Position numbers and translations under genes: made by a program
The notes under the pieces: model-generated
Told to the model about the DNA's origin: nothing
Seen by the model: the letters and a program-made list of their open reading frames with translations, nothing else
The model's database searches: none
Shown here: positions 17,125-25,243 of the stretch, one piece after another
Numbering within the stretch: the first letter of the stretch is position 1
Layout of the letters: the number at the start of each line of letters is the position of its first letter
Assembly: GCA_021775965.1 (NCBI GenBank)
Contig: JAJFGV010000056.1
Coordinates: 1-64,000 of the forward strand
Reading direction: 5' to 3'
DNA from: Alphaproteobacteria bacterium
GTDB lineage: Bacteria; Pseudomonadota; Alphaproteobacteria; Micavibrionales; Micavibrionaceae
DNA: 64,000 nucleotides

Positions 17125-17664
17125 ATGACAAGTCAACAATTCGTATATCTGGAAAGACTATCTGCGCTACGCGTAAGCCTCACACGGCAAGCAGCGGCCA
17201 GGCTTGGCATACAGGGCATTCATGCGGAAATCCTGGAATATCTCTCACACTGCAACAAATATTCAAACACCGCCCAGGCCCTGTCTGAATATTTGGGTGT
17301 GACCAAAGGCAGTATTTCACAAAGCCTGAAGACGCTGGAAGAAAAGGGCCTCATTACACGCATAGAGTGCAAGGAAGACAAACGCTATTTTAGGCTATCC
17401 CTGTCGCAAGAGGGGAAAAAGATAGTCAAGAATATGAAACTGGATCTTCCTGAAACGACGGCCTCCTATCTGAAAGAAGAAAGCCTCGAACATATTTTAA
17501 AAACATGGCAGAATAAAAATAATTTACGGTCTTTTGGCCTTTGTGAAACCTGCAAACACAAAGAAACGATCGCAGATAATAAATTTAGGTGCGGGCTGAC
17601 AAAGGAAAAACTATCCGTCGCGGACACCAAAAAAATATGCCGTGAACACGCCTATCAGGATTAA
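17125..17664 (+). CDS. MarR-family regulator with a four-Cys C-terminal extension
   Basis: Residues 1-110 are a winged helix-turn-helix of MarR type, with the recognition helix around LGVTKGSISQSLKTLEEKGLI and a wing with KEDKRYFRLSLSQEG. Beyond the usual length of about 145 there is a Cys-rich tail with Cys140, Cys143, Cys156 and Cys172 (C-X2-C-X12-C-X15-C), which suggests a metal or Fe-S site. No ribosome-binding site precedes the ATG, and the promoter geometry predicts a leaderless message. It probably represses itself and the divergent AhpD-like gene through AGTTTAGA-type operators. The sensed signal is unknown; a redox or metal signal is an inference from the cysteines and the target. 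Confidence 0.85.
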   Translation: MTSQQFVYLERLSALRVSLTRQAAARLGIQGIHAEILEYLSHCNKYSNTAQALSEYLGVTKGSISQSLKTLEEKGLITRIECKEDKRYFRLSLSQEGKKIVKNMKLDLPETTASYLKEESLEHILKTWQNKNNLRSFGLCETCKHKETIADNKFRCGLTKEKLSVADTKKICREHAYQD

Positions 17665-17717
17665 GTATCCTTAACCAAAAGCTCGGCAATCTGCACGACA
17701 TCAAGCGCCGCCAGGTA
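17661..17717 (-). pseudogene. Remnant of the C-terminus of a second aspartate-semialdehyde dehydrogenase
   Basis: Read on the minus strand, the 18 codons before a TAA give YLAALDVVQIAELLVKDT. The end of the intact asd gene 1.2 kb away reads AALNAVQIAELLVAGKG. Eleven of thirteen residues of the core are identical, and the DNA matches at about three in four positions over some 36 bases. There is no start or ribosome-binding site and the rest of the gene is missing. It sits just past the PLP-enzyme gene, consistent with a duplicated asd tail left after insertion or deletion. Confidence 0.7.
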
Positions 17718-17753
17718 TTTTTGCGTGAAATGGAGGAAAGTTACGAGCCTTTA

Positions 17754-18935
17754 TCAGGTTTTTCTCTCTGCCAAACCCATAGCGGCATCAATATCAGAAA
17801 GCAAATCATCGATATCTTCGATGCCGACCGAAAAGCGAATAAAGTTATCCGTGATCCCCTTCGCCTCACGACGATCTTTTGGTATAGAGGCGTGTGTAAT
17901 ATCAACGGGACGCGTCACCAGAGATTCTACACCCCCCAAACTAACGGCCGGTTTAAAAAGAGACAAACTTTTTACAAAATGTTGTGCATCCGTGCCTTGC
18001 TTTAAATAAAAGGAAACCATACCGCCCGGCCCCTTCATTTGATTTTGAGCCAATTCATATTGTGGATATGAAGGCAACCCAGGATATATGACCTTCTCTA
18101 CAGCCTTATTTCCTTCCAAAAACGCGGCCACAGCCATAGCGTTTTTACAATGCTCTATCATACGGATACCCAAGGTTTTAAGCCCGCGAAGCGTTAACCA
18201 GGCAGCAAATGCGTCCAGTGTCGCGCCCATAGCATTTTTATGCATGTTAAGTGCGTCTACAAACCGATCATCACGGACAATAATAGCACCGCCCAGAACA
18301 TCACTATGGCCGCTTATGTATTTTGTCGTGCTGTGAATAATAATGTCAGCTCCATATTTGAATGGATTCTGGAGATACGGCGATGCAAATGTATTGTCAA
18401 CTGCCGCAATAATATCATGCGCATGCGCCAGGCGAATAATTTCCTTCAGGTCAGCCATTTTTAAAAGAGGGTTGGTTGGCGTTTCAATAAACACCATCTT
18501 GGTTCGATCGGTGAGGACCTCTTCAACGGCATTTAAATCTGCCATATCAACAAAGGTGACCTCCACACCGTAACGTCCAACAATATCGGCAAAGAAGTTG
18601 TATGTGCCGCCATAAACATCATCACCAACAACAATATGATCCCCGGCTTCTAATAAAGCCAAAACGGCCAAAGAAATAGCCCCCATACCGCTGGCGAAAG
18701 AAAAGGCCTTCGTACCACCCTCTAGTCCAGCAAGAGCCGTTTCAAGAGCCGTGCGTGTTGGGTTGGCAAAGCGCGAATAGGTATAACCATCCGTTGGAGA
18801 CTGGCCGTCAAGCTGTACAAAAGCCGTGCTTTGGTAGATAGGCGGAACAACGGAGCCCGTAACAGAATCGGGTTCCTGACCAAGGTGCAGGGCCTTGGTT
18901 TGAAACCCCCAAGCTTTATTTTTATGCGTTGTCAT
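17754..18935 (-). CDS. Cys/Met-metabolism PLP-dependent enzyme (cystathionine gamma-lyase/synthase or methionine gamma-lyase type)
   Basis: The 393-residue enzyme belongs to the trans-sulfuration PLP family. Seen are the YTYSRFANPTRTALE segment, the PLP-stacking Tyr region GDDVYGGTYNFF, DNTFASPYLQNP, and the PLP lysine in HSTTKYISGHSDVLGG, then SLGGVESLVTRP near the C-terminus. The family covers cystathionine gamma-synthase, gamma- and beta-lyases, and methionine gamma-lyase, which cannot be separated by eye. The ATG at 18935, with AAAGGG upstream, lies one base after the asd stop; the longer frame into asd is not used. Coupling to asd fits aspartate-family/methionine metabolism. Confidence 0.9.
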   Translation of the reverse strand: MTTHKNKAWGFQTKALHLGQEPDSVTGSVVPPIYQSTAFVQLDGQSPTDGYTYSRFANPTRTALETALAGLEGGTKAFSFASGMGAISLAVLALLEAGDHIVVGDDVYGGTYNFFADIVGRYGVEVTFVDMADLNAVEEVLTDRTKMVFIETPTNPLLKMADLKEIIRLAHAHDIIAAVDNTFASPYLQNPFKYGADIIIHSTTKYISGHSDVLGGAIIVRDDRFVDALNMHKNAMGATLDAFAAWLTLRGLKTLGIRMIEHCKNAMAVAAFLEGNKAVEKVIYPGLPSYPQYELAQNQMKGPGGMVSFYLKQGTDAQHFVKSLSLFKPAVSLGGVESLVTRPVDITHASIPKDRREAKGITDNFIRFSVGIEDIDDLLSDIDAAMGLAERKT

Positions 18936-18936
18936 T

Positions 18937-19956
18937 TTACCCTTTTGATCCCTTTCCGGCGACCAAAAGTTCTGCGATCTGCACGGCGTTGAGCGCTGCG
19001 CCTTTGCGGAGGTTGTCGGAAACGCACCAGAAATTGAGGCCGTTTTCAACTGTAATGTCTTCACGGATGCGGGAGACATAAACATCATCCTCGCCCTGAA
19101 TTTCATGCGGCGTCACATATTCCAGCTCGTTATCGAGATCAATCACGGTCACGCCATCAAATTCACGTATAAGCTCCTTCGCTCTCGTGGCGGTTATCTC
19201 ATTTTCAAATTCGACATTGACCATAGAAGAGTGCCCAATAAAGACAGGCACCCGCACGCAATTGGCACAAACCTTGATAGAGCTATCCAAAATTTTCTTG
19301 GTCTCAACCACCATCTTCCATTCTTCTTTGGTCATGTGGTCATCCATAAAATCATCGATCTGCGGGATAACGTTAAAGGCTATCTGCTTTGGATAAACGC
19401 CCGGCGCCGGCGTTGCATTCATATATACGCCTTTGGTCTGGTTAAACAGCTCATCCATCGCCGCCTTGCCCGAGCCGGACACAGATTGATAGGTCGAAAC
19501 CACCACGCGTTTGATTTTCGCTTCATCATGCAAAGGCTTGAGCGCCACCAACATTGGAATGGTCGAACAATTGGGGTTGGCGATGATGTTTTTCTTAGTA
19601 TGCTGTGCCATCGCCTCGGGGTTTACTTCCGGCACGATCAGCGGCACATCGGGGTCCATGCGGAAATGGCTGGTGTTATCGATTACCACCGCGCCGGCTT
19701 TGGTTGCTCTCGGTACAAATTCTGCCGAGACTTTCGCGCCGGGCGAAGAGAGTACGATATCAATGCCGCTAAAGTCAAAATTCGCCAGATCCTGCACTTT
19801 CAGGTTTTTATCACCAAAAGACACTTCGCGGCCAACAGAACGCGCAGAGGCTAACGCGACAATTTCATCAACGGGGAATTCCCGTTCATGCAGAATATTC
19901 AAAATTTCATGGCCGACATTGCCTGTTGCGCCGACCACGGCGATTTTATAGCCCAT
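18937..19956 (-). CDS. asd: Aspartate-semialdehyde dehydrogenase
   Basis: The 339-residue enzyme reduces aspartyl phosphate to aspartate semialdehyde, the branch point to lysine/diaminopimelate, methionine and threonine. The NADP-binding VVGATGNVGHEIL, the active-site Cys in NPNCSTIPM, the glycine loop SVSGSGKAAMDEL and the GHSSMVNVEFE region are present. A perfect Shine-Dalgarno AGGAGG lies 4 nt before the ATG, so expression is probably high. It is followed after one base by the PLP enzyme gene. Confidence 0.97.
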   Translation of the reverse strand: MGYKIAVVGATGNVGHEILNILHEREFPVDEIVALASARSVGREVSFGDKNLKVQDLANFDFSGIDIVLSSPGAKVSAEFVPRATKAGAVVIDNTSHFRMDPDVPLIVPEVNPEAMAQHTKKNIIANPNCSTIPMLVALKPLHDEAKIKRVVVSTYQSVSGSGKAAMDELFNQTKGVYMNATPAPGVYPKQIAFNVIPQIDDFMDDHMTKEEWKMVVETKKILDSSIKVCANCVRVPVFIGHSSMVNVEFENEITATRAKELIREFDGVTVIDLDNELEYVTPHEIQGEDDVYVSRIREDITVENGLNFWCVSDNLRKGAALNAVQIAELLVAGKGSKG

Positions 19957-20029
19957 AATTCCTCCTAAAAACTCAAAGCTATCTGTGATAAGCTGAAATG
20001 GTGTTCAAAAGCAAGAATTTCCCACTCCC

Positions 20030-22012
20030 ATGACCGATAAAGACAACAAAAACGACCTGGCCCAACAAGCCATTGAAGACCTCAAGCGCGCTGTGGCTCA
20101 GGCCGACGCTATGGCCGATATGAAATCCAATTTCCTGGCGACCATGAGCCATGAAATCCGTACACCGATGCAGAGCATTTACGGCCTGCTGGAGCTTATC
20201 GCCGATGAAAAGCCGAATGAGAAGATTGCCTCTATGGCGGCCACGGCACAAGAATCAGCCAGCGGGCTGCTGGAAATTCTCGATGATATTCTTGATGTTG
20301 CCAAAATGGATGCCGACAAGATGGAACTGGATGTGTTTGAGGTGCCGGTGCGCATGCTGGTGCGCGGCACATTAGAAGCTCTGGCCGTCAAAGTGCATGG
20401 CGTCAACATTGAGATGAAAGATGATATTGAGCAAGACGTTCCGTTTGTGGTGATTGGTGACCCAAAACGTTTGCGCCAGATTATTATGAACCTGGTTGGC
20501 AACGCCCTGAAGTTCACGGAAAAAGGCTCTGTTACGGTAAGGGTGACAACCGCTATTAAGGCCATCAAAAAACCTGAAGACGGTGTGGGTTTGCGCTTCG
20601 AAGTCATCGATACCGGCATCGGCATGAGCAAGGACGTTTGCGACAAGTTGTTTGGCTCGTTCACGCAGGCCGACAACACAACCGCACGCAAATATGGCGG
20701 CACCGGGCTGGGGCTGTCGATCTCCAAAAAGCTGGTTGAGTTGATGAGTGGCGAAATCGGTGTTGAGAGCATAGAAGGCAAGGGCTCTACTTTCTGGTTT
20801 GAAATTCCAACCACCGAAGTGGGCACAGACACGACAACTACAGAGCTGCCCTCTCTTGATGGTATTTCTGTTTTATCGGTGGAAGATCACCCGCAGGGTG
20901 CCAAGGAAATTGTCAATTCTCTGCGCTCTATGGGTGCCAATATCGAAAGCTGCCCGACCTATAAAGAAGGTTTAGAGCTGGTCAAACGCCGCCCCTTTGA
21001 CGTTGGAATTATCGACCAGGGCTTGCCCGATGGACTGGGCCTCGATCTGATCAAAGAAATCATGGAAGTCCGCCCCTATATGGGCCTGATCATGTACACC
21101 GTGCGCGATGACGTTGGCCTATCACACAGCCTTCAGGCTCTTGGTGTCAAATATTTGACCAAACCAGCCAGTCGCACGGGTCTCGGTGAAGCTGTCAAAA
21201 ATGCATCAAGCAAAGCTGCCCGCATTAATATCGAAGGCCCGACAAGAATGCTCATTGCCGAGGACACAGACAGTGTGCGCGATATTTTGGGGCGGCAGCT
21301 GGAAAAGCTCGGCGTTGAAGCCGATTTTGTTGTGAATGGTAAAGAAGCGCTGAAGGCACTGGAGACAGGCAAATACGGCATTCTCATCACCGATCTGCAT
21401 ATGCCCGAGATGGATGGTTATGAACTTGTTGAAACACTACGCCAAAAAGAGGAAGCGACAGATAATCATTTCCCTATCATGGTTCTGACCGCCGATGTCC
21501 AAATGGCGCAACGCGAAGTATATTTACGCCACGGCTTTGACGAATGTCTTTTGAAGCCGGTTTCGTTAGGGCAGTTCCGCGGCCTGCTTTACCGCTGGGG
21601 ATTGTTAAGCGAAGAGGAAACCGAACAAAAAAGTCCAGAGCAAGATAACACTGTACCAGATAGTGCTGATGAAAATTTACCACCCGCTATCGATCTCGCC
21701 GCGATGAAAGAACAAATGGGCGCCGTCGACAATGATGCCATTGAAATGCTGCATATGTTTGTTGATATGACGCAGCCTCTGATCGAAAAAATCCAAACCG
21801 CGCAAACTGAGGATGATTTTCACAATTTGATGGAAGCCGCGCATAGCCTAAAAGGAAGCGCACGCTCAGCCTGTTGTAATGTGCTGGGTGATCTGGCCGC
21901 TAAACTGCAGGACGATGCGAATGTACAAAAGCCGTCAGAAAATCTGGTTGCTGAGATTGCGCAAGAATTTGAGAGGGTCAAGGCAGCCGTAGGAACACTA
22001 AAGGCGGCCTAA
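20030..22012 (+). CDS. Soluble hybrid histidine kinase: HisKA-HATPase-REC-REC-Hpt
   Basis: This 660-residue kinase has no transmembrane helix or recognisable sensor; only about 30 residues precede the dimerisation domain. His41 in MSHEIRTPM is the phosphorylated His. The ATPase domain has NLVGNALKF, DTGIGMS and GTGLGLSI. Two receiver domains follow, with likely phospho-acceptors Asp329 (IIDQGLPDG) and Asp455 (ITDLHMPEMDG), each with a matching Lys. An Hpt domain with His605 (AAHSLKGSA) ends the protein. It can thus run a full phosphorelay to a separate receiver. It converges on the pilus-like locus with a 4-nt overlap; the single-domain receiver at 31650 or DivK are possible partners, by inference only. 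Confidence 0.93.
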   Translation: MTDKDNKNDLAQQAIEDLKRAVAQADAMADMKSNFLATMSHEIRTPMQSIYGLLELIADEKPNEKIASMAATAQESASGLLEILDDILDVAKMDADKMELDVFEVPVRMLVRGTLEALAVKVHGVNIEMKDDIEQDVPFVVIGDPKRLRQIIMNLVGNALKFTEKGSVTVRVTTAIKAIKKPEDGVGLRFEVIDTGIGMSKDVCDKLFGSFTQADNTTARKYGGTGLGLSISKKLVELMSGEIGVESIEGKGSTFWFEIPTTEVGTDTTTTELPSLDGISVLSVEDHPQGAKEIVNSLRSMGANIESCPTYKEGLELVKRRPFDVGIIDQGLPDGLGLDLIKEIMEVRPYMGLIMYTVRDDVGLSHSLQALGVKYLTKPASRTGLGEAVKNASSKAARINIEGPTRMLIAEDTDSVRDILGRQLEKLGVEADFVVNGKEALKALETGKYGILITDLHMPEMDGYELVETLRQKEEATDNHFPIMVLTADVQMAQREVYLRHGFDECLLKPVSLGQFRGLLYRWGLLSEEETEQKSPEQDNTVPDSADENLPPAIDLAAMKEQMGAVDNDAIEMLHMFVDMTQPLIEKIQTAQTEDDFHNLMEAAHSLKGSARSACCNVLGDLAAKLQDDANVQKPSENLVAEIAQEFERVKAAVGTLKAA

Positions 22013-22740
22013 CAACCAACCTCATCAGTATCCGTATCACCAAGATACGTCGCACTGGGGTTGGTGATCATCCGCACACGAAAACACACACTCCCGGCTG
22101 GACAATTCACGCCGGCCGTAGGCACACTATCAAGATTGCGTACCGCAGCTGTGGCATCAACCACATCAGCTTCGCATTCGGAAAAATTTTCATCAAGCTT
22201 GGTCAGCGCCGTCACCAAAAACGCATCGGTCTTGGTTGTTTCCGTCCAAAAGAACACACCATCAACGCCATTATAATATTCCCAGTCCAGAAACAAATCT
22301 GGTGCCGGTGGCATAAATTTACCAGAGGAGCCGGAGAAAATCATCACATGATCGTCATCATCGCCTGGGTTGCCAGGGCAGCGTATATCGCGCACAAGCC
22401 GCCCGGCGGTCGGCCCGATGGTTGCTGCCGCAAAATGTGTGGAATTGGGTTTGATCGGGTAATAAGTGCGCGCATTCGGGTCGGTCCCGCCACCGGTGAT
22501 ATCAATAGTGGTATCCCCACCCGAATAATTCAGCACACATTCCTGAATGGCAGAACGAACAATATCAACCTGGCCCTGCAAAGTTGTCATGGTTTTAAAA
22601 GTGTTTTGGGAAGATGTCTGCTGGCTGGACGGCTCCATAAAGGTAAAGGTCAGCGCCGCCAGCAAAGCAATCGCAATCAGAATATAAATAAGCGCAGAAC
22701 CGCTCTCAGCCCTGCGCTTATTTTGTAATGTCTTGTTCAT
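22009..22740 (-). CDS. Pilin-like protein lacking Glu5 (second of two)
   Basis: The 243-residue protein starts with a short basic leader, then ESGSALIYILIAIALLAAL, a class III-like hydrophobic helix beginning just after a Gly. The usual Glu at mature position 5 is absent. The rest is a large, exported, Gly/Asp-rich domain with five or more Cys, ending in DEVGC with a C-terminal Cys, so disulfides are likely. It shares the ESG-[SN]-x-L-x-x-ILIA motif with the neighbouring pilin-like gene, which indicates a dedicated pair. It is last in the secretin/ATPase/platform locus. I infer a pilus or pseudopilus subunit; the fold is not proven. Confidence 0.75.
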   Translation of the reverse strand: MNKTLQNKRRAESGSALIYILIAIALLAALTFTFMEPSSQQTSSQNTFKTMTTLQGQVDIVRSAIQECVLNYSGGDTTIDITGGGTDPNARTYYPIKPNSTHFAAATIGPTAGRLVRDIRCPGNPGDDDDHVMIFSGSSGKFMPPAPDLFLDWEYYNGVDGVFFWTETTKTDAFLVTALTKLDENFSECEADVVDATAAVRNLDSVPTAGVNCPAGSVCFRVRMITNPSATYLGDTDTDEVGC

Positions 22741-22755
22741 AAAAGGAGGTGTGCC

Positions 22756-23541
22756 CTAACGCTCAATCAGAACGTGATAATACACAAGGTCACTGTCGTC
22801 TGCAGCGTTGGTCGTCGAATCAAAGTCTGCACAACCAAAGGGCTGACCATCAAAGAAATTCGTCAACCTTCGAGCGGCAGAAGCATCCGGGCCAATTCCA
22901 AGATTGGGACCCACGCTACCCATTTCATCGCCCACCACAGGAATATTGGCAATGACGATTCCTGCATCGGGGACGCCATCACCATCGGCATCCTGACCAG
23001 CACCGCCACCAATCGCCACTCCGGCTGTTGTTACACCCAGTTCAATATTCAATCTCTCACATACCGACTCGGTCACCCCTACCAAAAAGGCAATAACATC
23101 ATTTCCGGTATTGGCTGCCACCGAAGTTCCAATCTGGTTAATCGCAAAGTCACTTGTAAATATCCAGTCACCCTGCAACCCATCAGCCATCACCTCCGGC
23201 GGCGAAGTAACCCGGGTTGCGCCACCGCCAGTAGGATGAAACACACCAAATCTGTCCTGAGATAAACTTCCAAAATCTGGTGGCCCATTAAATTCAAGCT
23301 GGCTATCCGACACACCGTCGATAATCATGCGTACAATCGCGGTCCGAACAGAGGCCGGATATTGTGTAATTTGCGCCGAATTAATAAGGTTTTGTTCACC
23401 ATCAGAGGCTCCGCCACCTGTTCTGGATGATTGCGTCACCGCATAAGACAGCGCGGCAAACAAAGCCACGGCAATCAGGATCAGGAACAATACGTTCCCG
23501 CTCTCACGAATTCTATTCATTTGTTTTCTCTTTTTGTTCAT
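22756..23541 (-). CDS. Pilin-like protein lacking Glu5 (first of two)
   Basis: The 261-residue protein has a strongly basic leader (MNKKRKQMNRIR), then ESGNVLFLILIAVALFAALS, so predicted processing is after Gly15, with no Glu at position +5. A Ser/Gly-rich link leads to a large exported domain that includes a calcium-like DADGDGVPDAG loop and two Cys. Four in-frame starts exist; the ATG at 23541 has GGAGAG 4 nt upstream and gives a short basic leader, so I chose it. It lies 15 nt before the second pilin-like gene. The pilus subunit assignment comes from the N-terminal motif and the neighbours. Confidence 0.75.
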   Translation of the reverse strand: MNKKRKQMNRIRESGNVLFLILIAVALFAALSYAVTQSSRTGGGASDGEQNLINSAQITQYPASVRTAIVRMIIDGVSDSQLEFNGPPDFGSLSQDRFGVFHPTGGGATRVTSPPEVMADGLQGDWIFTSDFAINQIGTSVAANTGNDVIAFLVGVTESVCERLNIELGVTTAGVAIGGGAGQDADGDGVPDAGIVIANIPVVGDEMGSVGPNLGIGPDASAARRLTNFFDGQPFGCADFDSTTNAADDSDLVYYHVLIER

Positions 23542-23566
23542 AGGACTCTCCATTTTAAGTATCATA

Positions 23567-24163
23567 TCATCCCGGTTTATCAACGGAAACCTTATTTATC
23601 TTCAAAGACGCCGCCAGAGCATGTTGTCCACATTCCCGACCAACACAAAGGCGATCAACATTCACACGCCAACCCGAGCCGCCATTTTGCACATGCCCAA
23701 TGGCCTCACGGAACTGAGCAAACTGTGCCGTACTCGATGATGTTATGGCAATACTTGAGCCATTGCTCCTAATATCCAGCCCATGATAGGTATCCCTAAC
23801 CTTCTCTTCAAACACCTTCACCTCTTTGGGATTCACCGCCGCATCTTTAATCTTTGGTACAATCGGCTGCAAGGCCTGCGCCTCTTCCAGCTCTGCACGC
23901 AATTCTGTCAGTTTCTGAATATGGACTGTTGTAAACAGGCCCAAAACGCCCGCCATACCCCAGGCAATACCGGCAGCAATAAGAAGAGAATGGCTCACAT
24001 TCTGAGGTAACTTTTCCAGAAAACCATTGAGGTCTTCCGCCGCTTTCGGGCTGGTGTATTTTTGCAAACTGCGCCAGTCAAAAGACTTCATCGACTCGAT
24101 AGATTTCGAAATATCGGGTTTTTTGATGTTCGGCTTCTTGAAATCTGGCTTTTTAAAATCCAC
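23567..24163 (-). CDS. Bitopic membrane protein of the pilus-like locus (PilO/GspM-like position)
   Basis: The 198-residue protein has a cytoplasmic N-terminus made of three repeats of [DN]-[FI]-K-K-P (residues 2-16), a helix around 57-80 (LIAAGIAWGMAGVLGLFTTV), a coiled-coil stretch rich in Glu/Leu (about 84-100), and a periplasmic alpha+beta domain with two Cys. This topology matches PilO/GspM-type alignment-complex proteins, although no sequence motif confirms it. GTG start with GGAG 7 nt upstream; an out-of-frame ATG four bases earlier would only give a 4-residue peptide. It overlaps the longer upstream frame of the next gene but not its chosen start. Confidence 0.65.
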   Translation of the reverse strand: MDFKKPDFKKPNIKKPDISKSIESMKSFDWRSLQKYTSPKAAEDLNGFLEKLPQNVSHSLLIAAGIAWGMAGVLGLFTTVHIQKLTELRAELEEAQALQPIVPKIKDAAVNPKEVKVFEEKVRDTYHGLDIRSNGSSIAITSSSTAQFAQFREAIGHVQNGGSGWRVNVDRLCVGRECGQHALAASLKINKVSVDKPG

Positions 24164-24280
24164 GCATTTTCTCCGCTCTGGTATATTGCTCTTGTATTTT
24201 ATTCAATTCTATCTAATTTTATTATAAAATCTAAACATTAAGACCGCTTTAAGTCAGTAAAATCAAAATATTAACACTTG

Positions 24281-25243
24281 TTAACGATTGGCTTTAATCC
24301 GAACCCTACCATCCTTTTCCAGCCCCTGTGGCGTCCCATAATCCTGGGCAAAAGCCGGTGGCAGAAGAGCCTCCCATTCAACAGATCCACCTTTAACCTC
24401 ATAACGCACGAGCGTGCCGTCCACTTTTGCCAAATCATCCAAAATCTCCTGAATCCGTACCATATGCTTGATGGTATCGCTCTGCATCGCATTGTATGCA
24501 TTAATCATCAGATCGGTCGAAGCTTTGTCCGTGGCTATCTTGACCTTGCCAAGATTCCGCTCGACCATATTCACCGAAACATAGCTGAAAACCAGGACCA
24601 AAGCAGCAATAAGGCACACCGTCATCCCTGAAAACAGCAACATACGCGCCGTTGCTCTCGACAATTGCTCCGTCTTTAGATTGCGGTTCTTCCACGGCAC
24701 AATATCGGCCACATCCGGATTGATGGTCACGAAATTAGCATCCATGCTTTGCACACGTGGTAAAATAGTTCGGGAGGCCCCTAAAAAGACCTGAACGCGT
24801 CCGGTTTCAGGATCCCAACGCATGGCCGCAGCCAGACCCTCCTGCTCATAAAGATAAACGGTTTCCTTATCCCAATACTCGCTATTGCCTGGCAGCGCCG
24901 CCGCCACCGGACACCAGCTATCCGGGTTTGAAGCAAGGGAACCGGACGGGCAAGCCAGATACCAGACCTTGCCTTCTTCTATCGTATAACAAAAATGAAC
25001 CTTTTCCGTCCCGCAAGCCTGAGAGGCAGCATTCCAGACAGCCTCTTCTTCAGTGCCCGGAACATGAGGAACAGAGCCGCCAATGAGCTCTTGTGGCAAA
25101 TGGGGCGAAAGATGGTCAACAAATCCCTTCGCTTCTCCCGCCAATACATCGGAGATACCGGCTCGAGGACGCGAAACACCACCCTCCTGGCGCTTTTCAA
25201 CGCCGGGCTTTCCCTTTTCAAGAATATCCTGATCCCCAACCAC
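24281..25243 (-). CDS. Bitopic membrane protein with large cytoplasmic domain (GspL/PilMN-like position)
   Basis: The 320-residue protein has about 195 cytoplasmic residues, one transmembrane helix (about 204-226, LLFSGMTVCLIAALVLVFSY), then a periplasmic domain of about 95 residues starting with a helical MVERNLGKVKIATDKAS stretch. This resembles GspL, or PilM+PilN fused, which link the ATPase to the periplasmic part of the machine. No actin-like motif is obvious, so the role is inferred from topology and position next to the GspF-like gene. The GTG start directly follows the GspF stop (TAAGTG), with AAGGAG inside the end of that gene. Confidence 0.6.
   Translation of the reverse strand: MVGDQDILEKGKPGVEKRQEGGVSRPRAGISDVLAGEAKGFVDHLSPHLPQELIGGSVPHVPGTEEEAVWNAASQACGTEKVHFCYTIEEGKVWYLACPSGSLASNPDSWCPVAAALPGNSEYWDKETVYLYEQEGLAAAMRWDPETGRVQVFLGASRTILPRVQSMDANFVTINPDVADIVPWKNRNLKTEQLSRATARMLLFSGMTVCLIAALVLVFSYVSVNMVERNLGKVKIATDKASTDLMINAYNAMQSDTIKHMVRIQEILDDLAKVDGTLVRYEVKGGSVEWEALLPPAFAQDYGTPQGLEKDGRVRIKANR

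Noticed and set aside
17721-18009. Plus-strand ORFs starting near 17721 and 17725
   Set aside because: Antisense to the 3' end of the PLP enzyme gene, without a start signal or family motif.
18936-19106. Upstream extension of the PLP enzyme by 57 codons
   Set aside because: It overlaps asd on the same strand, and the ATG at 18935 has a good ribosome-binding site and the family N-terminus.
20179-20832. 217-codon minus-strand ORF inside the soluble hybrid kinase
   Set aside because: Ser/Ile-rich antisense translation of the HATPase part; no start signal.
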